From NCBI GenBank assembly GCA_050633265.1, contig JBOEGE010000001.1:186001-250000 (forward strand): a stretch of 64,000 bases of DNA, given 5' to 3'. The translations under genes and the position numbers were made by a program. A model generated the notes under the pieces. That model was not told the DNA's origin and ran no database searches. It saw nothing but the letters and a program-made list of their open reading frames with translations. Source of the stretch: JBLHZY01 sp050633265 (GTDB lineage: Bacteria > Pseudomonadota > Alphaproteobacteria > Rhodobacterales > Rhodobacteraceae). Shown here one piece after another: positions 1 through 8,888 of the stretch; position 1 is the stretch's first letter; each line of letters begins with the position of its first letter.

Positions 1-411
1 ATGATGCGCGGCTGGTTTCGCGACAACCCGCCCAAATCCGAGGTGCACCTGCACGACGGATATGTCGGTGAGACGCGCAAATGGGGTTTTCCAAACGATC
101 ATAAAAAGCTCAACCGCTGGCCGCATTATCCGCTTGATATCTGGGGGAGCGAAACCTTCGTTCAGCCTGATCTTGTGCTGATTGATGGGCGCTTTCGGGT
201 CGGCTGTTTTTTCGCGACCCTGTTTCGCACCCAGGCGCCGGTCACGGTGCTTTTTGACGATTACACCGATCGCCCGCGCTATTCCGTCGTTGAGGAATAC
301 GCCCCGATCCAAGAGACGCGCGGCCGTATGGTGCGGTTTGAGCTGAAACCAACGGCCTTTCCTGTCGAAAAAATGGCCCGGATCATGGAGTTGATGCTGC
401 GCCAGCAGTGA
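1..411 (+). CDS. Conserved hypothetical protein, 5'-truncated
   Basis: The reading frame is open from the first base of the window, so these 136 residues are probably the C-terminal part of a longer protein; the ATG ATG at the edge is not a trustworthy start. The visible part contains the motif PDLVLIDGRFRVGC, resembling a class I SAM-methyltransferase-like fold (acidic strand followed by a glycine), and ends with MELMLRQQ. It lies upstream of the SUF genes on the same strand, about 100 bp before the next gene. I cannot assign a function; the methyltransferase-like suggestion is inference from one motif. Confidence 0.55.
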   Translation: MMRGWFRDNPPKSEVHLHDGYVGETRKWGFPNDHKKLNRWPHYPLDIWGSETFVQPDLVLIDGRFRVGCFFATLFRTQAPVTVLFDDYTDRPRYSVVEEYAPIQETRGRMVRFELKPTAFPVEKMARIMELMLRQQ

Positions 412-509
412 AAATATTAACATGATCTTAATGAACGATATTCTTCCGCAATTTCGCCCCAGTTTTAGGCAAAATGATCCGCAATCACTTTGCGGACGGA
501 GAATATCGC

Positions 510-1073
510 ATGAGCATCAGGCAATCAGCCACGTTTCAAGAGCGCCTTGGACGGATCGAAAAGGGCGGGGCCAATACAATGGGCACGGTCTATATCGGTT
601 CGGACGACGATCTTCAAAAAATCGTTCGAAAACGGGCGAAAAATGGCCGCACGCGCCGCTTTTCGCTGCTGATCAGCCTGTTAACCCCGTTTACCTATCC
701 GCTCGCCGCTCTGCTCGGAGCGCTCGCTGTATTGATCGCGCAATTTGGGCTGCACAAGCTGCAAATTCTGGCCGATATGGCGCAAAACGAGCTGCTCAAT
801 ACAATCCTGCACAGCCCCGCGCTGATCGTCGGGATGATCACACTATGCCTGATCATCGCCTATCTTTTGCGGCTGATTTTCTGCCCCAATTCCTTTCTGC
901 ACATGGGATTTCGCCTTGCAGGCATGATCGCGATGCTGGGGATGTGGCACAATCTTGTGCATCTGCAACCCGATCTGTTCGCCCATGCGTTCACGCAGGA
1001 TTGGATATCTCAAACCACAGCGAGCTTGCCGGCGAATACCTTTGCCATTCAGGCCTTCGTCTACGAATTGTAA
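510..1073 (+). CDS. Hypothetical membrane protein between upstream ORF and sufC
   Basis: A 187-residue protein starting at the ATG preceded by GGACGGAG about 7 bases upstream; a start 12 codons earlier is possible but has no such site. The N-terminal 50 residues are charged (KIVRKRAKNGRTRR). Then come about three hydrophobic segments: LLTPFTYPLAALLGALAVL, ALIVGMITLCLIIAYLL and a weaker one around FRLAGMIAMLGMW. No recognised domain. It sits in the same direction as, and 111 bp before, sufC, so it may be transcribed with the SUF genes. Function unknown; membrane location is inferred from hydrophobicity only. Confidence 0.65.
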   Translation: MSIRQSATFQERLGRIEKGGANTMGTVYIGSDDDLQKIVRKRAKNGRTRRFSLLISLLTPFTYPLAALLGALAVLIAQFGLHKLQILADMAQNELLNTILHSPALIVGMITLCLIIAYLLRLIFCPNSFLHMGFRLAGMIAMLGMWHNLVHLQPDLFAHAFTQDWISQTTASLPANTFAIQAFVYEL

Positions 1074-1184
1074 GCCAAGCCAAGCGGGGCCCTTCGCGCC
1101 GCGCTCCATCAAAAAACATCACCAAAATCAAGGGCGCTGCAACCGTTGCAAGCGCCCAAAAACGCATGCCGAACGAGGAATATT

Positions 1185-1940
1185 ATGCTTAAAATCAGCA
1201 ACTTGCACGTTAAACTTGAAGAAGAGGAAAAGCAGATCCTCAAAGGTGTCGATCTTGAGATTGGCGCAGGCGAAGTGCATGCGATCATGGGGCCCAATGG
1301 CTCTGGCAAATCGACATTGTCTTACGTGCTTTCGGGGCGCGATGGCTATGAAGTGACGGATGGCAGCGCGACGCTCGAAGGCGCAGATCTGCTTGATATG
1401 GAGCCAGAAGAGCGCGCCGCAGCGGGCCTGTTTTTGGCCTTCCAATACCCGGTCGAAATCCCCGGCGTTGGCAATATGACCTTCCTGCGCACCGCCGTAA
1501 ACGCACAGCGCAAAGCCCGCGGCGAAGAAGAACTCAGCGCCGGAGACTTCCTCAAAATCGTTCGCGCTAAGGCAAAAGATCTCAAAATTGATGCGGATAT
1601 GCTCAAGCGCCCGGTCAATGTTGGCTTTTCTGGCGGCGAGAAAAAGCGCAATGAAATCCTACAGATGGCCATGCTTGAGCCCAAGATGTGTATCCTTGAC
1701 GAAACGGATTCCGGGCTTGATGTGGATGCGATGAAACTCGTGGCCGAAGGCGTGAATGCGTTGCGCTCAGAAGGGCGCTCTTTCCTTGTGATCACCCATT
1801 ATCAGCGCCTGCTCGATCATATCAAACCCGATGTGGTTCATATCATGTCGGCCGGGCGGATCATCAAAACCGGTGGCCCCGATCTCGCGCTTGAGGTCGA
1901 AAACAACGGCTATGCGGATCTTTTGGCGGAGCAGGCATAA
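1185..1940 (+). CDS. sufC: Fe-S cluster assembly ATPase SufC
   Basis: SufC is the cytosolic ABC-type ATPase of the SufBCD scaffold that builds Fe-S clusters. The 251-residue protein has Walker A GPNGSGKS (residues 36-43), ABC signature FSGGEKKR, Walker B MCILDETDSGLD and a switch histidine in VITHYQ. Length fits the family. The start is placed at the ATG preceded by GAGGAATATT; a start 13 codons upstream lacks a ribosome-binding site. Its TAA shares one base with the sufD ATG, so the two are translationally coupled. sufB is presumably upstream, outside the window. Confidence 0.97.
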   Translation: MLKISNLHVKLEEEEKQILKGVDLEIGAGEVHAIMGPNGSGKSTLSYVLSGRDGYEVTDGSATLEGADLLDMEPEERAAAGLFLAFQYPVEIPGVGNMTFLRTAVNAQRKARGEEELSAGDFLKIVRAKAKDLKIDADMLKRPVNVGFSGGEKKRNEILQMAMLEPKMCILDETDSGLDVDAMKLVAEGVNALRSEGRSFLVITHYQRLLDHIKPDVVHIMSAGRIIKTGGPDLALEVENNGYADLLAEQA

Positions 1941-3229
1941 TGGCCGTATCGCAAGCAAAATTTGAGGCCGCAGAGGCGCGGCTCAGCGCGGCGGGCCCTC
2001 TGCCAGCGGGCGCACAATGGGCGACAAACATCCGCCAAACCGCTCAAACGCGGGTGCTGGCCAGCGGCTTGCCCGGGCGGCGCGATGAATATTGGAAATA
2101 CACCGATCCAACCAGCCTGACCACGGCCCAAGCGCCCAAAGCGGCCCTGTTTGACGCGCAAGAAACACCGATGTTTGATGCGATCGACCGGCTTAAGATC
2201 GTCTTTGTTGATGGTGTTTTTGATCCGGCAGCTTCGGATGATCTGGCGCTTGAAGGGGTCGAGATCGAGCCGCTTCAAACGGCCTGTGCTGCGGATATTC
2301 ACTGGGCGCGCGATTGCTTTGGGGCGCTGGAAACCAAGGGCCAAACCCCGGTTGCCCGCCCCTTGGCCGCGCTCAATACGGCCCTGGCCGCTGAGGGTAT
2401 GGTGATCCGGGCGACCCAAAAGGTTTCAAAGCCTATCAGCTTGATTTACCTGCATAAATCTGAAAATTCAGATGCGATGATCCACCATATTCTGCGAATT
2501 GAGTCAGGCGCTTCGCTGAGCGTTTTGGAGAATGGTCCTGCGGCGGCACGGATCAATATGGTGATGGAAGTTGATATCGCCGACGGTGCTGAATTCCATC
2601 ATATCCGCACGCAGGGGCGCGATCATGAACGCCGCGCCGCGACCCATATTTTTGCCCGCCTCGGCACCGAAAGCACGTTCAAAAGCTTCACCATGACAGC
2701 CAATGGCGTGATGACGCGCAACGAGGTGATCATGGAGCTGACCGGCGATAATGCCATCGCGCATGTGGCCGGTGCAGCCCTTGGTGATGGCGATTTTCAC
2801 CATGATGACACGGTGTTTATCACCCATGATGCGGTCAATTGCGAAAGCCGCCAGGTTTTCAAAAAAGTGCTGCGCAACGGGGCGACAGGCGTTTTCCAAG
2901 GCAAAATTCTTGTCAAAGAAGGCGCGCAGAAAACCGATGGCTATCAGATCAGCCAAGCGCTTTTGCTTGATGAGGATGCGCAATTCCTCGCCAAACCCGA
3001 GCTGGAAATCTACGCCGATGATGTGGCCTGTTCGCATGGCTCAACCACCGGCGCGATTGATGAAGAGGCGCTGTTTTATCTGCGCTCGCGCGGTGTTTTG
3101 GAGGCAGATGCGCAGGATTTGCTTGTGCTGTCTTTCCTTGCCGCGGCCATTGAAGAGATCGAAGATGAAGCGATTGCCGCCGATATTCTTTCGCGGCTTG
3201 AGGCATGGCTGAAACGGCGGCGTGGCTGA
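1940..3229 (+). CDS. sufD: Fe-S cluster assembly protein SufD
   Basis: SufD is the partner of SufB in the SufBC2D scaffold, where it supports iron entry and cluster assembly. This 429-residue protein shows the SufD hallmarks: the N-terminal segment RRDEYWKYTD, a long right-handed beta-helix core, and near the C-terminus the motif VACSHGSTTGAIDEEALFYLRSRG, which carries the cysteine and histidine typical of SufB/SufD. It overlaps the sufC stop by one base and is followed after 3 bp by the YIP1-family gene. Confidence 0.96.
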   Translation: MAVSQAKFEAAEARLSAAGPLPAGAQWATNIRQTAQTRVLASGLPGRRDEYWKYTDPTSLTTAQAPKAALFDAQETPMFDAIDRLKIVFVDGVFDPAASDDLALEGVEIEPLQTACAADIHWARDCFGALETKGQTPVARPLAALNTALAAEGMVIRATQKVSKPISLIYLHKSENSDAMIHHILRIESGASLSVLENGPAAARINMVMEVDIADGAEFHHIRTQGRDHERRAATHIFARLGTESTFKSFTMTANGVMTRNEVIMELTGDNAIAHVAGAALGDGDFHHDDTVFITHDAVNCESRQVFKKVLRNGATGVFQGKILVKEGAQKTDGYQISQALLLDEDAQFLAKPELEIYADDVACSHGSTTGAIDEEALFYLRSRGVLEADAQDLLVLSFLAAAIEEIEDEAIAADILSRLEAWLKRRRG

Positions 3230-3232
3230 TCT

Positions 3233-3730
3233 ATGGGGCTCGTTGTTGATATCGCGCAAACCTATCGCGCCCCGCGCCAAGTGATTGCGCGCCGCGCCTC
3301 CCAAGCGGGCAGCGAGGTTCAGGCGATCATCATTGTGATGCTGGGCTGTTTGATGATCTTCGTTGCGCAATGGCCCGTGCATGCGCGCGCCGCCTTTCTT
3401 GAGCCGAGCATCCCACTTGGCGCGCGGCTGACCGGGGCCGGGGTTGCTTGGCTGATGATCATGCCGCTGGCGCTTTATGGGATGGCTGCGATTTTGCATC
3501 TGATCTTGCGCCTGTTTGGCGGCAAAGGCAGCTATTTCACCGCCCGGATCGCGCTTTTCTGGGCGCTTTTGGCCTCTGCGCCGCTGGCCTTGCTCAATGG
3601 GCTCACAAGCGGGTTTATCGGCCCGGGCATCGCGCAAATGTCTACCTCCGGGCTGCTTGCAGCGGGGTTTGCGATTTTTCTGGGTGCCGGGCTATACGCC
3701 ACTGAATTTCCTGCAAAAGAGGCCAAGTAA
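3233..3730 (+). CDS. YIP1-family membrane protein in the SUF operon
   Basis: A 165-residue polytopic membrane protein with about four hydrophobic helices (AIIIVMLGCLMIFVA; VAWLMIMPLALYGMAAILHL; IALFWALLASAPLALL; GLLAAGFAIFLGAGLYA), consistent with the Yip1-domain family. It starts 3 bp after sufD and its TAA overlaps the sufS ATG, so it is fully embedded in the SUF operon. A direct role in Fe-S assembly is not established; the operon position suggests co-expression only. Confidence 0.8.
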   Translation: MGLVVDIAQTYRAPRQVIARRASQAGSEVQAIIIVMLGCLMIFVAQWPVHARAAFLEPSIPLGARLTGAGVAWLMIMPLALYGMAAILHLILRLFGGKGSYFTARIALFWALLASAPLALLNGLTSGFIGPGIAQMSTSGLLAAGFAIFLGAGLYATEFPAKEAK

Positions 3731-4950
3731 TGCTTGATATCAATGCGATCCGTGCCGATTTCCCGATCCTGTCGCGTCAGGTTAACGGCAAACCGCTGAC
3801 CTATCTTGATAACGGCGCATCTGCACAAAAACCGCAAGTGGTGATTGATGCGATCAACACGGCCTATAGCCACGAATATGCCAATGTTCACAGAGGCTTG
3901 CACTATCTCTCCAATCTCGCGACTGATAAATATGAGGCCGTGCGCGGCACGATTGCGCGCTTCTTAAACGCACCTTCCGAGGATCATATCGTTCTCAATT
4001 CAGGAACGACCGAGGGCATCAATATGATCGCCTATTCCTGGGCCATGCCGCGCATGAAAGCGGGCGATGAGATCATTCTGAGCATCATGGAACATCACGC
4101 CAATATCGTGCCCTGGCATTTCCTGCGCGAACGGATGGGTGTTGTGATCAAATGGGTTGATATCGCCGCTGATGGATCGCTTGATCCCCAAGCCGTGCTG
4201 GACGCCATCACACCCAAGACCAAACTGATCGCAATTACGCAGTGTTCCAATGTGTTAGGGACCATAGTTGATGTGAAATCCATCACCAAAGGCGCCCATG
4301 AATTGGGTGTTCCTGTGCTGGTTGACGGCTCGCAAGGGGCCGTGCATCAGCCTGTTGATGTGGCCGATATTGGCTGCGATTTCTATGCAATCACCGGCCA
4401 CAAGCTTTACGGCCCCTCTGGCTCTGGCGCGATCTATATCCGCCCTGAACGCATGAAAGAGATGCGCCCCTTTATGGGCGGCGGCGATATGATCCGCGAA
4501 GTTTCGCGCGAAACAGTGACCTATAATGATCCGCCGATGATGTTTGAGGCGGGGACGCCGGGCATTGTGCAGACCATCGGGTTTGGCGCAGCGCTTGAGT
4601 ATCTTATGGGCGTTGGGATGGAGAATATCGCCGCGCATGAGGCCGATTTGATGGCCTATGCCACGGGCCGATTTGAAGGGCTTAACTGGCTCAATATTCA
4701 GGGCAAAGCGCCAAACAAAGCGGCGATTTTTTCGCTAACGCTGAACGGCGCGGCGCATGCGCATGATCTCTCGACTGTGCTTGATAAACGCGGCGTTGCG
4801 GTGCGCGCGGGCAGCCATTGCGCGATGCCCTTGATGGAGCATTTGGGCCAAACAGCAACATGCCGCGCCTCATTTGGGATGTATAACACGCGCCAAGAGA
4901 TCGATACTTTGATCGAAGCGCTTGAGCTTTGCCACGAGCTGTTTGATTAA
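3730..4950 (+). CDS. sufS: Cysteine desulfurase SufS
   Basis: SufS is a PLP-dependent class V aminotransferase-fold enzyme that takes sulfur from L-cysteine as persulfide for Fe-S assembly. In this 406-residue protein the PLP lysine is K225 (ITGHKLYGPSG) and the persulfide cysteine is C364 (RAGSHCAMP), the same number as in the E. coli enzyme. The N-terminal LDNGASAQKP and the SGTTEGIN motif are typical. It begins on the last base of the YIP1 gene. Its stop overlaps by 4 bp that of the opposing tetR gene, so the operon ends without a separate terminator visible here. Confidence 0.98.
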   Translation: MLDINAIRADFPILSRQVNGKPLTYLDNGASAQKPQVVIDAINTAYSHEYANVHRGLHYLSNLATDKYEAVRGTIARFLNAPSEDHIVLNSGTTEGINMIAYSWAMPRMKAGDEIILSIMEHHANIVPWHFLRERMGVVIKWVDIAADGSLDPQAVLDAITPKTKLIAITQCSNVLGTIVDVKSITKGAHELGVPVLVDGSQGAVHQPVDVADIGCDFYAITGHKLYGPSGSGAIYIRPERMKEMRPFMGGGDMIREVSRETVTYNDPPMMFEAGTPGIVQTIGFGAALEYLMGVGMENIAAHEADLMAYATGRFEGLNWLNIQGKAPNKAAIFSLTLNGAAHAHDLSTVLDKRGVAVRAGSHCAMPLMEHLGQTATCRASFGMYNTRQEIDTLIEALELCHELFD

Positions 4951-5543
4951 GCCAGCCCCTCGGCGCGCAGCAGCGCATCCATGCTTTTTGCCATCAAATC
5001 AAAGGGTTGAACCGAGCGCGCGGCGCGGGCGCGGGCAACGCAGCCTTCCAAGCCACTCAGAGCCGTAACCGCGATCCGCTCGGCGTGATCCGCAGACAAA
5101 CCCCCCGCGACAAGCGCTTTGGCCAAGGCGCTATTTGCGCTGTGGTAAGCTTTGGCGATGGCGGCGCTTAGGGCCGGATCATTGGGCACCAATTCCTGCG
5201 CCATAACGGCCAAAAGCGCGCCTTGCTTCCATTCATTGGCCGCGACCCAAATGCCTGTGTCTTTGTAAAGGCGCTGGATATGTTTGCGTGCGGGGATTTT
5301 GCGCGCGGCGGCCTCTTCAAATTGCGCGATGATTTCTTGCTCAAGCCACTCAATAACCGCAACCCCAAGCGCGGATTTGCCGCCCGGAAAATGATGATAG
5401 AGCGAGCCTTTGGGCGCTTTTGCTTTGGTCAAAATCTCGGCCAGACCAACCGCGTGATACCCACGGCTTTGAAACAATTCCAGCCCGGCGCGGATCAAGC
5501 GCTCGCGGGTTGGTTTTTGATCTGGGGCAGGGGGCGGGCTCAT
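4947..5543 (-). CDS. TetR/AcrR-family transcriptional regulator (LmrA/YxaF-like)
   Basis: A 198-residue one-domain-plus-ligand-domain repressor. The N-terminal helix-turn-helix reads FQSRGYHAVGLAEILTKA followed by PKGSLYHHFPGGK, the form seen in the LmrA/YxaF/NemR group of TetR proteins. The C-terminal half is the variable ligand-binding domain. Its ATG overlaps the thioesterase stop (ATGA), so it is the second gene of a two-gene operon. A palindrome upstream of the first gene (5993-6008) is the likely autoregulatory operator. The ligand is unknown; the neighbouring hotdog thioesterase suggests an acyl-CoA or aromatic-acid-related signal, which is inference. Confidence 0.9.
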   Translation of the reverse strand: MSPPPAPDQKPTRERLIRAGLELFQSRGYHAVGLAEILTKAKAPKGSLYHHFPGGKSALGVAVIEWLEQEIIAQFEEAAARKIPARKHIQRLYKDTGIWVAANEWKQGALLAVMAQELVPNDPALSAAIAKAYHSANSALAKALVAGGLSADHAERIAVTALSGLEGCVARARAARSVQPFDLMAKSMDALLRAEGLA

Positions 5544-5974
5544 TCTCGCGGCTCAAGAATGGCGATGGAGGCAACCGCATGGGCGCAGTGAACCGGGGAT
5601 TTGCCTTCGGCCTCGATATAGACGTCTGCATGGGTTGTTGCGATGCGTTTACCAGCCCGAATCGCGCGCCCCTTAACGCGCAGCACCGTCCCGCGCGCGG
5701 GCGCCATGTAATGTATATTGATACTTGAGGTGACCACATCCATCCCCGTGGCTGAAGCACCGACCCAAGCACAGGCATTATCCGCCAGCGTGGCCAATAT
5801 CCCGCCATGTACATAGCCGTGATGTTGGGTCATCTCTTCGCGGACTTTGAGGGTAAATTCGATTTCGCCCTTTTTGTAAGCGTGGGGATCTGGCTTTAGC
5901 CAACCGTTAAACCCCTGAGAGCGAACATTTTTATGAAGGAACTGCTCCATTTCTTCATCGGTATATGTGGGCAT
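5540..5974 (-). CDS. PaaI-family hotdog thioesterase
   Basis: A 144-residue hotdog-fold protein. The motif QHHGYVHGGILATLADNACAW contains the HGG and the following acidic residue typical of PaaI/YbgC acyl-CoA thioesterases. The C-terminal strands TSSINIHYMAPARGTVLRV fit the fold. The start is the ATG preceded by GAGGAGAAGAC, a near-perfect ribosome-binding site; longer versions extend into a segment without one. It is the promoter-proximal gene of an operon with the TetR regulator. Hydrolysis of a small acyl- or aryl-CoA is the family expectation; the substrate cannot be read from sequence. Confidence 0.88.
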   Translation of the reverse strand: MPTYTDEEMEQFLHKNVRSQGFNGWLKPDPHAYKKGEIEFTLKVREEMTQHHGYVHGGILATLADNACAWVGASATGMDVVTSSINIHYMAPARGTVLRVKGRAIRAGKRIATTHADVYIEAEGKSPVHCAHAVASIAILEPRE

Positions 5975-5992
5975 GTCTTCTCCTCGACTCTC

Positions 5993-6008
5993 TAGACTGA
6001 TTGGTCTA
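5993..6008. promoter_or_regulatory. Palindromic TetR-type operator upstream of the thioesterase-tetR operon
   Basis: TAGAC-tgattg-GTCTA is a 16-bp element with perfect 5-bp inverted arms, 19 bp upstream of the thioesterase ATG. The arm sequence TAGAC(C)/(G)GTCTA resembles the boxes of NemR/LmrA-type TetR regulators, the same subgroup as the regulator encoded here. Autorepression is inferred from position and symmetry. Confidence 0.6.
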
Positions 6009-6100
6009 ATTCTTGCGATGAAGGTGGAGCCTGTCAAGCCGCGTTCTGGGCGCAAACCCATTGCAGCGCGTTTTCCTTTGCCCTATAGAAAGGGCCAAAT

Positions 6101-6177
<77 letters not shown>

Positions 6178-6322
6178 AAGGCTTTTCTTCGAAAAGCCAA
6201 CGACATCCCAACAACCGGATCATTTGAGCGGCAGGTGTTTTCCTAACGACAACACCCCCAAAAGAAAAAGCCGCGCGAGATCCGCACGGCTTCAAAATTC
6301 AGTCAGGCATTCAGGCGAAAGA

Positions 6323-6892
6323 CTAGCCGTTCCATGTGCGAACGGGGCCGCAATCCATATGAACGAAATTAGAGCCGCGATATTTGCCAACGCCGCCCGA
6401 GGCACAGGCCGCCGCCGCTTTGGCCATCTGGCCGATGGAGCGCGAATTGAGCCGCAGATCGGCCGCTTGGCCCTTCATATGCAGTGAATTCTTCGCAACC
6501 CCGCGCGAACGCGAACGCAGCATCGCATTGGTTTGTGGGCTGCGGTAGCCAGACAAAAGCATGTAGGGCTCAGTTGTATCCATCAGCGCCAGCGAGGCGG
6601 CCATGATATCAACGGTGCGCGCATCCATGGATTTGCTGCCATCCGTGCGCCAATCGCGCATGAAGTAATTGATTTCTTTGAGGGCGTCTTTGATATAGCT
6701 GCCTTCGATCCAATAGATCGTATCGATGCTTTCGCCCGTGCGCCCGGAATACATCCGAATGCGGCGAATATCACCGCCCCCGCGCAAAAAGCCTGCTGCG
6801 TTGGAATAAGTTGGCGCCGCGATCAATGTTGTCGCTGCGAATGCGCCAAGCAAAGCCCGGCGTGTTAAGCCTGAAGATCTTTGATCAGTCAT
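6323..6892 (-). CDS. YcbK/MepK-like DUF882 murein peptidase, exported
   Basis: A 189-residue exported protein. The N-terminus has a twin-arginine-like signal (TRRALLGAFAATTLIAA). The catalytic region matches the M15/DUF882 family: SLHMKGQAADL supplies zinc-ligand candidates H138 and D145, and FVHMDCG supplies H178. In E. coli MepK (YcbK) cleaves L,D- and D,D-crosslinks in peptidoglycan. Here the gene is divergent from an L,D-transpeptidase gene, a natural partner: one enzyme makes 3-3 crosslinks, the other can open them. The L,D-endopeptidase activity is inferred from family and context. Confidence 0.85.
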   Translation of the reverse strand: MTDQRSSGLTRRALLGAFAATTLIAAPTYSNAAGFLRGGGDIRRIRMYSGRTGESIDTIYWIEGSYIKDALKEINYFMRDWRTDGSKSMDARTVDIMAASLALMDTTEPYMLLSGYRSPQTNAMLRSRSRGVAKNSLHMKGQAADLRLNSRSIGQMAKAAAACASGGVGKYRGSNFVHMDCGPVRTWNG

Positions 6893-7224
6893 TTCTCTGC
6901 GTGTGTCCCGCTACCTGTTTGCCAATTAAATGGCATTGCCTGCTACTCACCCCCCGGTGCGTAACAATCTTATGGCACAAATCGAATCGTCGACCAAGCC
7001 CTGAACACGCGTCCTTTCCTCGTTAAGCTGCACTTGAGCGAAATATTGCGCAAATGTGGTTAGGTTGAGGTTAACCACGTTCATTTTTGGGAAGTTTCGC
7101 CAAATTGTGATCGCGAAATCGGGCATTGAGCGGAAATTTGCGGGCAGGGCGCGGTTTTTCCCCTGCAATCTCGGCCCGGTCTACGCTAGGTTAGGCAAAA
7201 TTTTTGTAGTCGTGCGAGGGATCA
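6893..7224. promoter_or_regulatory. Divergent promoter region with inverted repeat (7056-7078)
   Basis: This 332-bp spacer separates the divergent ycbK-like and L,D-transpeptidase genes and must hold both promoters. It contains the inverted repeat GTGGTTA (7056-7062) and TAACCAC (7072-7078) with a 9-bp spacer, embedded in a run of GGTTA-type repeats. This is a candidate operator for an unknown regulator. The transpeptidase start is preceded by GAGGGATCA. I see no RNA gene or further ORF. Confidence 0.4.
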
Positions 7225-8838
7225 ATGACATCGACAGTGCTAGCCCGGAGTAAATTTTCGGCCGTATTCGCCATTCTTGGGCTCATCGCCTTGTCACTTT
7301 TCGCATCGCCCGCCGGCGCGCAGGTGACCGCTTTCATGCAATCCGTCGCCTCGGCCGCTTCAAACGATAAAGCCCTTGCGGCGTTTTATAAGGCCAATGG
7401 CTATCAGCCGATCTGGACAGGCAATTCCGGCCGCGATCGTTCGCGCCGCCAAGCGCTGTTGCGGGCCATTCAAACAGCGGATGATCACGGGCTTCCGGCC
7501 AAATCCTACGATACGGAATTCCTGCGCGCCAATCTGCGCCAAGTGAAATCAGAGCGCGATCTGGGCAAGGTCGAGGTTGAACTTTCCCGCCTGTTCCTGC
7601 GCTATGCGACAGACATTCAAACCGGTATTTTGACCCCGGGCCGGGTCGATAGTGGGCTTGTGCGCGCCGTGCCATATCGCGATCGCGCCTCCACTCTGGC
7701 CAATTTCGCCAAATCAACCCCTGCGGCCTATCTGCGCCAGCTCGCCCCCACATCGCCAGAATATACCCGCCTGATGAAGGGCAAAATGGCGCTTGAGAAA
7801 ACACTGGCGCGCGGTGGCTGGGGCCCTCAGGTTCCGGGCAAAACGCTCAAACCGGGCGCCACTGGCCCGGCCGTTGTGGCGCTGCGCAATCGCCTGATCG
7901 CCATGGGCATTATGAAGCGCTCCGCGACCCAAACATATGACGCCTCTGTCCAACAAGCCGTGCAGCAATTTCAGCTGCGCCACGGGCTTAATCCTGATGG
8001 GGTTGTTGGCGAAGGCACAATGTCCGAAATCAACGTTGGCCCTGAAAAACGCCTCGCTTCTGTGCTGGTGGCGATGGAGCGCGAACGCTGGAACAACCAG
8101 CCGCTTGGCAAACGCCATATCTGGGTGAACCTCACCGATTTCAGCGCCAAGATCATCGACAACGACAAAGTGACCTTTGAAACCCGCTCGGTCGTTGGCG
8201 CCAATAGAGAAGATCGCCGCTCGCCCGAATTCTCCGATGTGATGGAGCATATGGTGATCAACCCATCTTGGAATGTGCCCCGCTCGATCACTGTCAAAGA
8301 ATATCTGCCGCTGATGAAAAAGAACCCAAATGCAGCAGGGCATCTCAAGATCATCGACAGCCGCGGGCGCACTGTGCCCCGCTCTGCGATCAATTTCGGC
8401 GCCTATACGGAAAAGACCTTTCCCTTCGCGATGAAACAGCCGCCCTCGGATGGCAATGCGCTTGGGCTGGTGAAATTCATGTTCCCGAACAAATACAACA
8501 TCTACCTACATGACACGCCGGCCAAATCGCTCTTTGGCCGCGAGACAAGGGCCTTTTCGCATGGCTGTATCCGCCTGCACCAACCCTTTGATTTTGCTTA
8601 TGCATTGCTGGCCAAACAAAGCCGCGATCCAAAGGGCGAATTCCAAGCGCATCTGCGCACCGGCTCTGAAAGCGTGATCGCATTGGAAGAGCCGGTACCT
8701 GTTCATATTGATTATCGAACAGCCATGGGCCTGCCCAAGGGCGGATTGGAATATCGCCGCGATGTTTATGGGCGTGATGGGCGAATTTTCTCGGCTTTGC
8801 AAAAGGCTGGGGTGGTGCTGCGCGCTGTAGATAGTTAA
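7225..8838 (+). CDS. L,D-transpeptidase, YcbB/LdtD type
   Basis: A 537-residue secreted enzyme that forms 3-3 (mDAP-mDAP) peptidoglycan crosslinks. It has an N-terminal Sec signal ending in SPAGA-QV, an N-terminal scaffold region, a peptidoglycan-binding domain (GATGPAVVALRNRL ... FQLRHGLNPDGVVG, about residues 210-270) and a C-terminal YkuD catalytic domain. The catalytic motif is SHGCIRL with C448 and H446, preceded by the histidine of YNIYLHDTP. The order of domains and length fit the LdtD branch. The start follows GAGGGATCA. It is divergent from the ycbK-like gene and 50 bp upstream of lpxD. Confidence 0.93.
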   Translation: MTSTVLARSKFSAVFAILGLIALSLFASPAGAQVTAFMQSVASAASNDKALAAFYKANGYQPIWTGNSGRDRSRRQALLRAIQTADDHGLPAKSYDTEFLRANLRQVKSERDLGKVEVELSRLFLRYATDIQTGILTPGRVDSGLVRAVPYRDRASTLANFAKSTPAAYLRQLAPTSPEYTRLMKGKMALEKTLARGGWGPQVPGKTLKPGATGPAVVALRNRLIAMGIMKRSATQTYDASVQQAVQQFQLRHGLNPDGVVGEGTMSEINVGPEKRLASVLVAMERERWNNQPLGKRHIWVNLTDFSAKIIDNDKVTFETRSVVGANREDRRSPEFSDVMEHMVINPSWNVPRSITVKEYLPLMKKNPNAAGHLKIIDSRGRTVPRSAINFGAYTEKTFPFAMKQPPSDGNALGLVKFMFPNKYNIYLHDTPAKSLFGRETRAFSHGCIRLHQPFDFAYALLAKQSRDPKGEFQAHLRTGSESVIALEEPVPVHIDYRTAMGLPKGGLEYRRDVYGRDGRIFSALQKAGVVLRAVDS

Positions 8839-8888
8839 GTCTTTGCCCAAAGAGGCGCGCAGCGCGCGCGCCTCACTGGGAGAGCACG

